A DNA stretch of 37,862 bases from Bacteroidota bacterium (GTDB lineage: Bacteria; Bacteroidota; Ignavibacteria; Ignavibacteriales; Ignavibacteriaceae), in assembly GCA_021778375.1 (NCBI GenBank), contig JAJYCM010000002.1, forward strand, positions 1 through 37,862, written 5' to 3'. The notes below the pieces were generated by a model. The model saw nothing but the letters and a program-made list of their open reading frames with translations, ran no database searches and had not been told where the DNA came from. Positions 9,980-21,700 of the stretch are shown one piece after another. Made by a program: the position numbers and the translations under genes. The stretch's first letter is position 1, and every line of letters starts with the position of its first letter.

Positions 9980-12820
9980 ATGAAAATAAAATTTCTATTG
10001 CTCATTTTATTTATGATTACTATCGGGGATATATCTTTCTGTAACCCTGGATCTGAAGGAAGTCTAAATGCAGTTCAATTACAATGCGAGTATTTGTCGA
10101 ACCCGATTAATATAGATAATGTCAATCCGAATTTGAGTTGGATATTGAAAGCAACAAAAAAAGATGGCAGAAACTTAAGCCAGTCGTCTTACAGAATTTT
10201 AGTATCCAGCAGTATAAAATTATTAAAAGATAATATAGGTGATCTATGGGATTCCGGCAGAATTAAATCTTCTAATTCCGCTCGAGTTAGATACGAAGGG
10301 AAAAAATTAAATTCGAGGCAAAGGTGTTATTGGAAAGTGAAGGTTTATGATCAAAATAATAAGGCATCAGATTGGTCTTCAATTGCAGAATGGAAGATGG
10401 CTCTTCTGAATAAAAAAGACTGGAACGGATCTATGTGGATCGGATTAGGAAAAGACGAACGGACTTCACCGTTAAGGTTCCGTCCGTTTCAAACTTCAGA
10501 TATGAAAGAACCTGTCCAGGAATCCTCACATGCTTCGCCATTGTTGAGAAAGGAATTTAAGATATCCAAAAAAATAACAAATGCAACTTCCTATATTGCA
10601 GGGCTAGGATATTATGAACTTTTCATTAACGGTAAGAAAATAGGAGATCATGTATTAGATCCCGGGCAAACCAATTACGATGTTTATTCTTTATATGCAA
10701 CATATGATATTACAAAAAATTTGAAAAACGGCGAGAATGCCATAGGTGTAATGCTGGGGAACGGATTTTACGGACAGAATATTGCATTTGCAAACTGGTT
10801 GAATTACGGTAAACCGAGGATGAGATGCAGAATATTTATAACATACGAGGATGGTTCGATAGATACTGTAGTCTCCGATTCCACTTGGAAAGCTTCGAAC
10901 GGACCAGTCATTTTTGATAATGTATATGCGGGAGAAACATACGATGCTAGGAAGGAAAAGAAAGGTTGGGATGAAGCTGGTTATAACGATTTGAACTGGC
11001 AGAAAGCGGAAATAGAAAAATTTCCGAATGATAGTCTGCGTTCTCAGTTGATGCCGCCGATAAAAGAAATCTTGACAGTGAAGCCGGTAAATATATTTAA
11101 AGCTAAAGATGGTAATTGGATAATCGATATTGGTCAAAACATTTCCGGGTGGGTAAGAATAAAAGTAAAAGAAAAAGCGGGCACTAAAATAACAATGCAT
11201 TTTGCTGAGAACTTAAAACCGGATGGGAATGAATTAGATTATGCTTCACTTGGAACTTCTGCCACTGGAGTATTACCAACAAATATTTATGTATGTAAAG
11301 GCAGCGGTTGGGAAACATGGGAACCAACTTTTACATATGCAGGATTTCAGTACGTTGAAATATCCGGTTTGACTCAAAAACCTACCAATGAAACGGTACA
11401 AGGAATTATTGTTCATACCGCTGTTAAGAGAATTGGACATTTTCTCTCTTCAAACAAGATGCTTAATAAAATTTATGAAGTTTCTTTAAGAACGATAGAA
11501 GATAATTTACACAGCATACCGACAGATTGTCCGGACCGAGAAAAATGCGGCTGGCTTGGAGACGCCCATACTACAGCTAATACCGATCTTTACAATTTCG
11601 ATATGTACAGATTTTATGTTAAGTATCTGAGAGATATTATAAGCCAATTAGGCAGGGGCGGCGAAACATACAAGCATGAACCTGCAACTCCAGGAATACC
11701 GACAAATATAGCTCCCGGAAAAAGAATCTGCCAGGAAGCAAGAGTAGATTGGGGAGCGGCTATAGTTTATCTCCCTTATGATTTATATCTCTACGATGGG
11801 GATATTCGTCCGTTTAAAGAATTATATCCGCACATGAAAGATTTTATAAAATACACCGAACGATATGAATCATCTAATGGGATAATACAAAACGGCTATG
11901 GAGATTGGTGCCCTCCGGATGGAAACAAAAACATGGAATGTCCTCCAGAACTTTCTTCCACCGCTATATATTATAACATGTTGGATATTCTTAGCAAGAT
12001 TTCACCAAAGCTTAACGATATTGAATATTCCAAATTATGTACTGAGAAAAAAATATCAGTTAAGAAAAATTTTAATAAAGCATATTTAAAAAAGATTCCC
12101 GGTACTGATTATTGGGGATATGGAAGTCAAACCGCTGATGCGATGGCATATAGTTTCGGTCTCGTTCCAGAGGATAAAATCAAGTCTTTTGCTGAAGGTC
12201 TTGTATATGATATAAATAAACTGCACAACGGTCATCTTACAACCGGCATTCATGGCAGCAAATATATTTATAATGTCTTGTGCGATTTGGGTTACTCTAA
12301 ACTTGCATATAAGGTTATGACAGAACCAACATTTCCAAGTCTGGCTTATACGATTTCATGCGGATTCACAACATGGCCCGAAGTTCCTCTGGAATACAAA
12401 AACAGAAACATTCAAAGGACTTCTTCGTTTAACCATCCTATGAACTCCGGCTTTGCCGCGTTCTTTAGCGACGGCATCGGCGGAATTCTGCCGGACGCGA
12501 ACAAACCCGGCTTTAAGCATTTCTATCTGAAGCCAGCGTTTATTAAAATACTGAAGTATGCAAATACCGATTTAAATTCGAAATACGGTATGATAAAGAG
12601 CGACTGGAAGAGTAAAAATGGAGTTTTCGAATGGAATATAGAAGTGCCTTGTAATACTACTGCAACTATTTACGTCCCATCGGCTTCCTCGGAAAGTGTA
12701 AAAGAAAGCGGACGACCAGTTAAGGAGAAATCGGGAATAAATTTCATTAGTTATAAAAACGGAATCGCAGAATATCAAATAGGATCCGGGATTTATAGTT
12801 TTACGTCGTCTTTGCGTTAA
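9980..12820 (+). CDS. GH78 alpha-L-rhamnosidase, secreted
   Basis: Signal peptide; SWILKATKKDGRNLSQSSYRILVSSS start, YYELFINGKKIGDHVLDPGQTNYD, catalytic-region IPTDCPDREKCGWLGDAHTTANT. Confidence 0.94.
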   Translation: MKIKFLLLILFMITIGDISFCNPGSEGSLNAVQLQCEYLSNPINIDNVNPNLSWILKATKKDGRNLSQSSYRILVSSSIKLLKDNIGDLWDSGRIKSSNSARVRYEGKKLNSRQRCYWKVKVYDQNNKASDWSSIAEWKMALLNKKDWNGSMWIGLGKDERTSPLRFRPFQTSDMKEPVQESSHASPLLRKEFKISKKITNATSYIAGLGYYELFINGKKIGDHVLDPGQTNYDVYSLYATYDITKNLKNGENAIGVMLGNGFYGQNIAFANWLNYGKPRMRCRIFITYEDGSIDTVVSDSTWKASNGPVIFDNVYAGETYDARKEKKGWDEAGYNDLNWQKAEIEKFPNDSLRSQLMPPIKEILTVKPVNIFKAKDGNWIIDIGQNISGWVRIKVKEKAGTKITMHFAENLKPDGNELDYASLGTSATGVLPTNIYVCKGSGWETWEPTFTYAGFQYVEISGLTQKPTNETVQGIIVHTAVKRIGHFLSSNKMLNKIYEVSLRTIEDNLHSIPTDCPDREKCGWLGDAHTTANTDLYNFDMYRFYVKYLRDIISQLGRGGETYKHEPATPGIPTNIAPGKRICQEARVDWGAAIVYLPYDLYLYDGDIRPFKELYPHMKDFIKYTERYESSNGIIQNGYGDWCPPDGNKNMECPPELSSTAIYYNMLDILSKISPKLNDIEYSKLCTEKKISVKKNFNKAYLKKIPGTDYWGYGSQTADAMAYSFGLVPEDKIKSFAEGLVYDINKLHNGHLTTGIHGSKYIYNVLCDLGYSKLAYKVMTEPTFPSLAYTISCGFTTWPEVPLEYKNRNIQRTSSFNHPMNSGFAAFFSDGIGGILPDANKPGFKHFYLKPAFIKILKYANTDLNSKYGMIKSDWKSKNGVFEWNIEVPCNTTATIYVPSASSESVKESGRPVKEKSGINFISYKNGIAEYQIGSGIYSFTSSLR

Positions 12821-13041
12821 ACAGACTATTAAAATATTTCGCATGAACATAAAAGATTTTAATCATCTCCATATTTGTGTGGCGATACATGAACGAAGTC
12901 CTGGCAACCAATGTGTAGCGAAATACAGTCGATAAGACAAAAGTTGACGGGAAAAACCGTCGAGCTAGCTCATAAACTTGAGAACATAGTAAAGAAGACG
13001 ATCCCGGGAGAACAACCGTAATGGCGATCGAGTATACTTAA

Positions 13042-13295
13042 AGAATAGAATATTTCAGCAGCAGATTAGCTTTTGTACCTAAAGTAATAGGATGGAATTT
13101 ATATCTCGGGGAAAATAATAGCGGAGTTCACGGTACAATTGAGAAAACAGGACAAATAGCATTAGCCGAAGGTTTTTATCCTTGGCGCATAAATTATTTT
13201 CAGGGTATTGGCGGAAAGAACTAAAAATTTTTATGAAAGTACCGGATACTAAAAAAGAACTGATCCCGGAAGGAATTTTATTTCGGAAAAAATAA
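13042..13295 (+). pseudogene. Decayed PA14-domain remnant with a frameshift
   Basis: Translation RIEYFSSRLAFVPKVIGWNLYLGENNSGVHGTIEKTGQIALAEGFYPWRINYFQGIGGK then, in the next frame, ELKIFMKVPDTKKELIPEGILFRKK*. This matches a PA14 C-terminal pattern. The first frame ends at TAA 13222-13224; the shifted frame ends at TAA 13293-13295. Confidence 0.6.
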
Positions 13296-13424
13296 ATTGT
13301 CTTACGTGTAAAAACTTAATTGACAGAATTTAGATATGGGTCGCTTAATGATCTATTAATCAATATTAACTAATTCCTGTGCAGACTAGTCTTTTTAAAA
13401 ATCATTAAAAAAGGAATATGCTAA

Positions 13425-16313
13425 ATGACCAAACAATTACATCGTAGGTTTTATTACCGCCGATATACTATTTCATTGATATCAATAATACTTATTATGT
13501 CGTTTTTTGCTATTGGAAATATCAATGCATTTCCAGTATCCCACCATAGTCAATATAACTCGGTAAAAGATACAATATCGCTTGCGGGTAAATGGAGGTT
13601 TAAACTTGATCCCCTTAGAATCGGATTAAGTCAAGAATGGTATATGACAGATTTACCCGATACACTGCATCTACCCGGTTCCTGCCAGGCGCAAGGTTAC
13701 GGTGAAAAAATATTAAAACCTTGGATAGGAAGACTCACGCCTAAATATAAATACGAAGGACCTGCATGGTACCAGCGTGTAATAAACGTACCGGTATCTT
13801 GGAATGGAATGCACGTAAAATTATTTCTGGAAAGATGCTATTGGAAGTCTACCGTATGGCTGGATACAACAGAATTCGGAAGTCAGAATAGCCTTTCGGT
13901 GCCTCATGTCTATGATCTTGGTATATTAAAACCCGGAAAGCATGTACTTACGATTTGTGTTGATAATACATATAAATTTAAAATAGGCAGATGGGTTTCG
14001 GCAATAACATATGATACTCAAGGATTATGGAACGGGATAATAGGGAAAATAGATCTAATGGCTGAAAAGCCTTTGGAAATAGGGATGGTTGATATTTATC
14101 CGGATACATTAAAAATTAATCTGATAAACCATACCGGAAACAAAAGAGATGCAGAAATTCAAGCAAATATTCCGGGTGTTAAGAAGGAAAATAAGAAAAT
14201 AGAACTTGACGAAGGAAAAACAACAGTTAACATTCCATTTAAAATTAACGGCAAACTTTGGAGTACTTTAAATCCTTTAATCAGAAAATTGGGAATCACA
14301 TTAAATTCAGAAAATCTTTCCGATAAAAAATATTTGCCTTACGCAGTTAGGGACTTAAGTACAAAAGACAGGCAATTTGTATTAAACGGTAAACCGATAC
14401 TATTGCGGGGAACGGTTGATGAAGCAGTTTATCCTCTTAACGGATATCCGCCTATGACAAAAGCTGCTTGGCTCCGTACACTTAAGATTTGTAAATCTTA
14501 CGGATTCAACTTTATGAGATTTCATTCCTGGTGTCCGCCGGAAGCGGCATTCGAAGCAGGCGATGAGCTTGGATTTTTATTTCAGGTGGAATTACCTCTT
14601 TGGACAATGGATGCTCCGCAATTCGGGAAGGATCCTAAAAGAGATCAGTTTATTGTAAATGAGTTGAAGCGCATTCTGAAAGTTTACGGTAATCATCCTT
14701 CTTTCGGTCTGATGGCAATGGGAAACGAATCCGGCGGATCACTGGACAGTCTAGTAAAACTGGCGCGAAAACTTGATAGCCGGCATCTTTACAGAGGCGA
14801 GAACGGTCAGACATCAGCCCAAGGCGATTATGTTGAGATCGGAGAACGCGGAGTCATGGGACCAAGTACCGACTGGGACAGATCGGAAATTGCAGGATGG
14901 ATTGCAGGAAACAACAATACAAATAATTCAAGAACAGTTCCTACGCTGTCTCATGAAGTTGGGCAGTGGTGCATGTATCCGGATTTTGATGAGATCAAAA
15001 AATTCAAAGGATCTCTTAGACCTTATAATTATGAGAGCTTTGAAAAGTCCTTAAAAGCCCACCACATGTTGAACGAAGATAAGGCATTTGCAGAAGCAAG
15101 CGGAAAATTCAGCGTACTGCTTTATAAGGAAGAAATTGAAGCCTGCGAACGAACTTATCCTTTCGGAGGTTTTGAGATTCTTGATGCGCGAGATTATCCT
15201 GGTCAAGGCACTGCGATAGTTGGATGGCTAGATGCATTTTGGGATTCGAAAGGACTTAGAACACCTGAAGAGTTTCGCAGATTCTGTGCTCCGTTCGTAT
15301 GCCTTCTGCGGATGCCAAAGAGAGTCTATTCAAAAGGCGATTTGTTTGCCGCAAAAGCTGAGATTGCTAACTACAGCCCTAATTCGTTAAATGTAATCCC
15401 ATCATGGCAGATAAAGAATACTGAAGGAGATATAATTGCCAGTGGTAATCTACAGCTTTCAAATCTTGAAGAAGGAAAGTTGACGGCTGTGGGTGATATA
15501 AAGGTTGATCTTAATAAAGTTAAGGTTCCTGACCGGCTTACCGTTATGTTAAGTGCCGCTGGTACTTCTAACAGTTGGAATATTTGGGTCTATCCTAAAA
15601 AGCAGGTAACCATACCTTCAAATGTAATTATTACTCATGAGTTTGATGATAGAACACTGAATTATCTGAAATCAGGAAAACGTGTTCTTCTATTCACTTC
15701 TCCTAAAGAAGGAGTCATTGTCCCTCCGAGAGGATTTTATTCTCCCGATTCGGTAAGATTTCTTCCGCGCGCAACCGCCGGTAAAAACGCCATACCTGGC
15801 AGCTTTCTGCCGGTCTTTTGGAATGCACGTTTATTTAATCAAATCGGAACACTGGGAATTCTTTGTAATCCAAAGAATCCCGCTCTAGCTGATTTCCCCA
15901 CTGAGGCACATAGCGATTGGCAATGGGCTGATCTATTGGGAAGGTTTTCAGCTGCGGAATCATTTCGAGTAGCTGGTGCCCCGCTTGCAATGTGCGATAC
16001 TATCGAAAAGAAAGCTGGCGACAAGCTTTACCGGTCAAAAGCTATCATATTGAATGAAACCCCTCACGGTTTCAGACCGATTGTTCAAGTCATAGATAAT
16101 TATGATCGTAATGCAAAACTAGGTGTCATTTTCGAAGCGCGTGTCGGTAAAGGTAGACTCCTTGTCTGCGCGATGGATCTGGAAAAAGATTCCGATAATC
16201 GTCCGGAAGCACGTCAAATGGAACAAAGCTTATTGAACTATATGGCGGGGAATAAATTTTTACCCAAGTACGAGCTCCCTGTAAAATTATTAAAGAGACT
16301 ACTCCTACCTTGA
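13425..16313 (+). CDS. GH2 glycosidase (beta-galactosidase/glucuronidase-like)
   Basis: ISLAGKWRFKLDPL start, LPGSCQAQGYG, WYQRVINVP, LLRGTVDEAVYP, FMRFHSWCPPEAAFEAGDELGFLFQVE, probable acid/base in MAMGNESGG, probable nucleophile in LSHEVGQWCMYPD. Confidence 0.88.
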   Translation: MTKQLHRRFYYRRYTISLISIILIMSFFAIGNINAFPVSHHSQYNSVKDTISLAGKWRFKLDPLRIGLSQEWYMTDLPDTLHLPGSCQAQGYGEKILKPWIGRLTPKYKYEGPAWYQRVINVPVSWNGMHVKLFLERCYWKSTVWLDTTEFGSQNSLSVPHVYDLGILKPGKHVLTICVDNTYKFKIGRWVSAITYDTQGLWNGIIGKIDLMAEKPLEIGMVDIYPDTLKINLINHTGNKRDAEIQANIPGVKKENKKIELDEGKTTVNIPFKINGKLWSTLNPLIRKLGITLNSENLSDKKYLPYAVRDLSTKDRQFVLNGKPILLRGTVDEAVYPLNGYPPMTKAAWLRTLKICKSYGFNFMRFHSWCPPEAAFEAGDELGFLFQVELPLWTMDAPQFGKDPKRDQFIVNELKRILKVYGNHPSFGLMAMGNESGGSLDSLVKLARKLDSRHLYRGENGQTSAQGDYVEIGERGVMGPSTDWDRSEIAGWIAGNNNTNNSRTVPTLSHEVGQWCMYPDFDEIKKFKGSLRPYNYESFEKSLKAHHMLNEDKAFAEASGKFSVLLYKEEIEACERTYPFGGFEILDARDYPGQGTAIVGWLDAFWDSKGLRTPEEFRRFCAPFVCLLRMPKRVYSKGDLFAAKAEIANYSPNSLNVIPSWQIKNTEGDIIASGNLQLSNLEEGKLTAVGDIKVDLNKVKVPDRLTVMLSAAGTSNSWNIWVYPKKQVTIPSNVIITHEFDDRTLNYLKSGKRVLLFTSPKEGVIVPPRGFYSPDSVRFLPRATAGKNAIPGSFLPVFWNARLFNQIGTLGILCNPKNPALADFPTEAHSDWQWADLLGRFSAAESFRVAGAPLAMCDTIEKKAGDKLYRSKAIILNETPHGFRPIVQVIDNYDRNAKLGVIFEARVGKGRLLVCAMDLEKDSDNRPEARQMEQSLLNYMAGNKFLPKYELPVKLLKRLLLP

Positions 16314-16374
16314 ATCAAATGTTCGGGGAAAAATATTTTTGCAAATTCTAATCTAAATGGGATTAAAAATTTAA

Positions 16375-18594
16375 ATGAACATGAAAAAAATTAACATATT
16401 GACTTGGGTAATAATTTTATTTGTTGCTATTGTCAATCTAAAAGCCAAATCATTACAAGGGGATTTAAAATTTACAAATGCAAAGTCGGTTTATGCGGAA
16501 ATAATTTATTCCGACAGTTCGACTTTCAGAATCCCGATTAATAACCTAACATCTTCTATAAGTAAATCGGATTTATATACAAAAGTAAATATTACGTCCA
16601 AAGACGAAGACTGCGGAAAGGAATTGATGATTTCCTTAAAGGAATTGAAATCAAAAAAAATAAAATTTATGGATATCGTTATTAAGTTCACACCGCAGTT
16701 CGGTGACATTAATCTAGTATTCTATAATAATGCTACTATCACCAATGCATGGGTGATGGTTATGAAGCCCGATAAAAAAGGTACGATATCGCGAGAGCTG
16801 GTTTTATTTAAAAATAAAAAATCAGGTAAGAGTCTTAATATCGCGTTTACCACTTTCAACAGGTTTTTTACATACTTTAAAACCTACGATGATAAAGTAG
16901 TAATACGCGAATGCATGCAAGACAGGATTTTAAAGAAAAACAAAAATTATCGACTGGAATCAATTCTGCTGGACGAAATTTTACCCGGCGATAAATTCTT
17001 TGAAAAATATACCTCTTTAGTTAAAAGAAATTATCATATTAAAATTAAACCGATACCCGCAGGATGGTCAAGCTGGTCTTGCTATTACGGTAATATAAAT
17101 GAGAAAAAGCTTATGCCGGACGCAAAGGCTATGGCAAAAGGTTTTGAGAAACAGGGGGCAGATATTTTTCAACTGGACGCCGGATGGTACGGTAAATCTT
17201 GGGGTGACTGGATACCCTTGAAGACTAAATTTAAACAAGGTATAGCTAAATTCAGCGAAAGACTTGAAAAAGTGGGACTCAAACTCGGATTATGGTATGC
17301 GCCAACAATGTTCGAACCTCAATCCGACTTATTTCACAACCATTTTGATTATAACATTTTTTATAACGGAAAGATTAAAAAGTCATTCGGCGGTACAATT
17401 AATGGTAATATAACGGGTATCGATTCGAGTGCATTTTATTCTCTGGATTTGTCTAATCCTGAAGTAAATAAATACATTTATAATTTATTCAATACGGCTG
17501 TAAATAAATATAAATCTAAATACTTTAAACTTGATTTTCTAGTATGCTCATTATTAAGACAAGCAGATAAAAGTATGTCCGATAATCTTATTACTTTTCC
17601 CAAAGGTGATTATTCCGTTGCAGTTTACCGGAAAACAATGATGACAATTAGAAAAGCTGTCGGTGATTCTATTTTCTTAAATGCCTGCGGCGCACCGATT
17701 GGCGAAAGTGTAGGTATCTTTAACGGCAGCCGGATTTCTCCCGATATTATTTGGGAGAAAGGGGTAAAGGATGCTCCTGCCTGGTGGACAATATTTAAAG
17801 ACGATGCCCGCAATATATTTCTAAGATCGTATTTCAACAATAAATTTTTCGTGAATGATCCCGATGCTCTTGTTATTAGGGATTATAATAACGGCAGCGA
17901 TTATGTGAAACTAAGTGATAATCAAGCTAAATTCTGGGCAACTGTAGTAGGTATGAGTGGTGGGACAATCTTCTTAAATGAAAATATGAATAAGTTATCT
18001 GCAAAAAGAAAGAGAATTTTTGAACAAGTTCTTCCTGTTTGGGGGAAAGCTGCTCATCCTCTCGACTTTTTCGAACAACCCTATCCGACGGTGACTCATA
18101 TTGAAGTAAATGATGAGGCGGTTCCAACTCAAATTGTCGCAATCTATAATTTTTCAGATTCAACTATAAATAAATCCGTTTCTCTTGAAAAATTAGGACT
18201 TGGAAAAAATGTTATCGCTATTGATTGCTGGGATAATACAATTATCGGAAATATTCATAATGAATTTTCTATCAATGAAATGTCTTCTAACTCTGTGAAG
18301 GTTCTCTTACTAAAAAATAGACCAGTTATTCCTTCGTTTTTTTTCATGAATTCTAACATATATATGGGGGCTGATAGAGTTAAAGAAGAATATTCGGTGT
18401 CTAAGAAAGAGCTGATTCTTACGATAAATAGAGAAGGATTAAAGAAAATACCGAACATTTATTTTTACGTGCCGATTAAATATAAATTAAAAAATTTTTC
18501 GAATGAAGATATTATTTGGAATGATGCATATGGTAAAATCATAAAGGATAATTCATATAAAGGTGCACATAAAAAAATATATTTATTCGAGTAG
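16375..18594 (+). CDS. GH36-like (clan GH-D) alpha-galactosidase-like glycosidase
   Basis: IPAGWSSWSCYYGNINE, FQLDAGWYGKSWGDW, LGLWYAPTMFEPQSD, YFKLDFLVCSLL (probable nucleophile Asp), RISPDIIW (probable acid/base Asp). Confidence 0.8.
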   Translation: MNMKKINILTWVIILFVAIVNLKAKSLQGDLKFTNAKSVYAEIIYSDSSTFRIPINNLTSSISKSDLYTKVNITSKDEDCGKELMISLKELKSKKIKFMDIVIKFTPQFGDINLVFYNNATITNAWVMVMKPDKKGTISRELVLFKNKKSGKSLNIAFTTFNRFFTYFKTYDDKVVIRECMQDRILKKNKNYRLESILLDEILPGDKFFEKYTSLVKRNYHIKIKPIPAGWSSWSCYYGNINEKKLMPDAKAMAKGFEKQGADIFQLDAGWYGKSWGDWIPLKTKFKQGIAKFSERLEKVGLKLGLWYAPTMFEPQSDLFHNHFDYNIFYNGKIKKSFGGTINGNITGIDSSAFYSLDLSNPEVNKYIYNLFNTAVNKYKSKYFKLDFLVCSLLRQADKSMSDNLITFPKGDYSVAVYRKTMMTIRKAVGDSIFLNACGAPIGESVGIFNGSRISPDIIWEKGVKDAPAWWTIFKDDARNIFLRSYFNNKFFVNDPDALVIRDYNNGSDYVKLSDNQAKFWATVVGMSGGTIFLNENMNKLSAKRKRIFEQVLPVWGKAAHPLDFFEQPYPTVTHIEVNDEAVPTQIVAIYNFSDSTINKSVSLEKLGLGKNVIAIDCWDNTIIGNIHNEFSINEMSSNSVKVLLLKNRPVIPSFFFMNSNIYMGADRVKEEYSVSKKELILTINREGLKKIPNIYFYVPIKYKLKNFSNEDIIWNDAYGKIIKDNSYKGAHKKIYLFE

Positions 18595-18726
18595 TATAAA
18601 AGACTTTTACGACTGTTAAAAAGTTCATAACATAAATTTCTTCCTCATTTTAGTAAATTGAGATTTTCATACAATTAATCTGCTATATAAATACCGAACA
18701 ATTTTAATAATAAATATGGGATAAAT

Positions 18727-21700
18727 ATGTCAATTTTTAAGAATTCGATTTTTGTCTTAATTTTTTTACTCCTTACTTTATCTTCCCCTAGAGCTGAATC
18801 AGGGGAAATGATAAGATCTTACAAACAAAATCGTATCGCTTTGATTTTGTCGAAAAGCAATAGTAATGATATAAAACTAAATGTGGGAAATAATAACGTA
18901 TACGATATTGTGACAACCGGGAAGAATCCGTTTGTAACGACAGAGCCGGTAAGGCAAAATTTGGAACCAGGTAAATACGTTTTATCGTTTGAATATTTTT
19001 GTCCGAAAGGTCTTGACAAATTAGTAATATTTTTTGGTCCTAATTTCACTCCATTCAAAAAAATTGTAATCAATCGGCTGTCGCCAAGCGAAGGCTGGGT
19101 AGCATTTTCAACCGAATTAGATAAAGCAGATAAAATTTGGAACGAAACAGGAAATATACTCAAGCTAAATCTCGGGAATCTCAAGGGTGCTAGAATTCAA
19201 ATAAGAAGTATTGAAATGCGATTGCCTACTGCGGGAGAGAAAGCCTTGGCTGAGGAGAGGAAAAATAATGAGAGAAAAGAAGTAATACTGGATAAAGATC
19301 TGAGTAATTATCTAATTAAGGATTATAGTTCGGCAATTACTTCGGTATCTGTTGAGAAAGATAATATAAAAATCGAAGGGATTTCAAAGTCGATTAATGA
19401 GATGTACTTATGCGAAGTACCTCCTTATCAGAATGTAACGGAAGATTCAACATTTGCAACTGAAATGCCATTAAAAAGCGAAAAATTTTCGGTAACGCTT
19501 AAAAGATATGTTGATGAAGGAGGTTTTAAATATGATAGAATACTATCTAAATGGGTTTTAGCTGTAAAAAATGGGAATAAATATCAAATAGTTTCTCACG
19601 CGCATTATGCCGATAAGATTTATTCGAAATATAATTTACCGGATGAAAAGCCTTTAACCAAAAAAGGACTTGGCGGTTTTAGTGTCGACAGAGGACATGT
19701 TAGTGATTTAAAGAATCTTGGTATTACCAGTGTAACAGTTAATATTTGGTTTACAAAATTTATATACTCAAAGCCTTCTCTCAATAGAATTGAGCATATT
19801 TATGATGGTATACCATATTACTTCGACCGGAAAGCAGTTCAAGAACTGGACTCTACTCTTAGAACAACCGCACGAAGAAAAATAATAGTATCTGCTATCT
19901 TATTGGTTAATAAGGCTAAAGATTGTCCCGATCCCGAAATAGGAAAGTTGTTACAGCATCCTGATTTTGATCCGGCTGGAATCTACAGTATGCCAAATAT
20001 GACTAACCCGGCTAGTGTTAATTGTTATGCCGCCGCTATAGATTTCTTTGCCAGCAGATACAGTCGTCCAGATGAAAAATACGGCAGAATAAATCACTGG
20101 ATCATCCACAACGAAGTTGATGCCGGGTGGGTTTGGACGAATGCTGGCAATGAACCACTGAATGTATTTATGGATAATTATATTAAGTCCATGCGGCTAG
20201 TTTATAATATTGCAAGAACTTATAATCCCCATTCGAAAGTTTTTATATCGTTAACACATTATTGGAATTGGACTACAGATAAACATTTCTTTTTACCTAA
20301 GAAGATGTTGGAATTACTTGTAGATTATTCTAAAGACGAAGGTGACTTTGATTGGGGAATAGCTCAGCACCCTTATCCAGAAGATTTATTCAATCCAAAA
20401 AGCTGGTTGGATACACTGTGTACATTTACTCTTAATACCCCACTCATAACTTTTAAAAATATTGAAGTCTTGAACGATTGGGCTAACCAACCTCAGACAT
20501 TTTATCTAGGTAAGTACCATAGAACCATTTATCTGTCGGAGCAGGGACCGAATTCTCCTGATTATTCAAAAAAAAGTTTGACTGAACAAGCTGCCTGTAT
20601 GGCTTATGCTTGGAAAAAAATTGAAAAACTTAAAAACATCAAAGCATTTCAATATCATAACTGGATTGATGCTCGCGGTGAGGGTGGATTGCGCATAGGG
20701 CTTCGTCGTTTTCCAGATGACAGTACTGATCCGGGCGGAAGGAAACCTATCTGGTTTGTTTATCAAAAACTTGGAACACATTCGGAGGATTCCGCATGCA
20801 GTTTTGCAAAAAAAATTATCGGGATACAAAACTGGAGTGAAGTTAGATATATTGGTCCAATTGATTCTACGGAGCGCGCATCTATTTACAGAAATGTTCA
20901 AAGCGATACCTGGACAGCAACGGATGCATTAGGACGTAAACTTCCCGGATATAGAGAATGCGGTCCCATTAAAAAAGACAGATTTGTCGGAATTTTTTAT
21001 TTTATGACTCATGTTAATCATGGCGACAAAGGTCCTTTTAACGTAACCGAAATTTTGAAGAAGAACCCGGAGCATCCCAATTGGGGAAGTGGCAATAATT
21101 ATTATTGGGGTGAACCAGAAATCGGTTACTATTTAAATACTGATGAATGGGCAATTCGCAGGCATGCATACGAACTGGTTAATGCAGGCATAGACGTGAT
21201 CATATTTGATGTAACTAACGATAATACTTTTCCACAGGTTTATCTGACTATTTGTAAAGTATATCGAGAGATGAGAGCAGAAGGTGAGAAGACACCATAT
21301 ATTGCTTTCCTAGGGAGTGAGATTTCGGTTAATAAATTATGGAATGAATTTTATAAAAAAGCTCTTTACCCCGATCTTTGGTTTTATTGGAAAGGGAAAC
21401 CATTAATCTTATTCGGTCAGCATGAAATTCCCAGTAGACATAAAATGAACGATGTCAGATTTTCTGACCAGATTACTAAATTCTTTAGCCTCAGGCAAAG
21501 TTGGGCTTGGACTTCTCTGCCATGGTATCATAGCTGTCCTTACGGTAAGGATAAATGGCCATGGGTGGATCATTATCCTCAAGCCATCGGATGGCACGAT
21601 TCACCAGACGAAAAAGAAATGGTGCCTGTTGCAGTCGCTGAACATCCTTTATCTAATATAGGCAGAAGTTTTCACGATTTTTATCAACCCGAACCTAATA

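Noticed and set aside
10691-11200. 169-aa minus-strand ORF inside the GH78 gene
   Set aside because: It is fully antisense to a well-supported catalytic gene, and its translation has no recognisable domain; likely a chance ORF.
18819-19184. 121-aa minus-strand ORF inside the 1303-aa gene
   Set aside because: Antisense shadow of a long coding frame with no recognisable motif.
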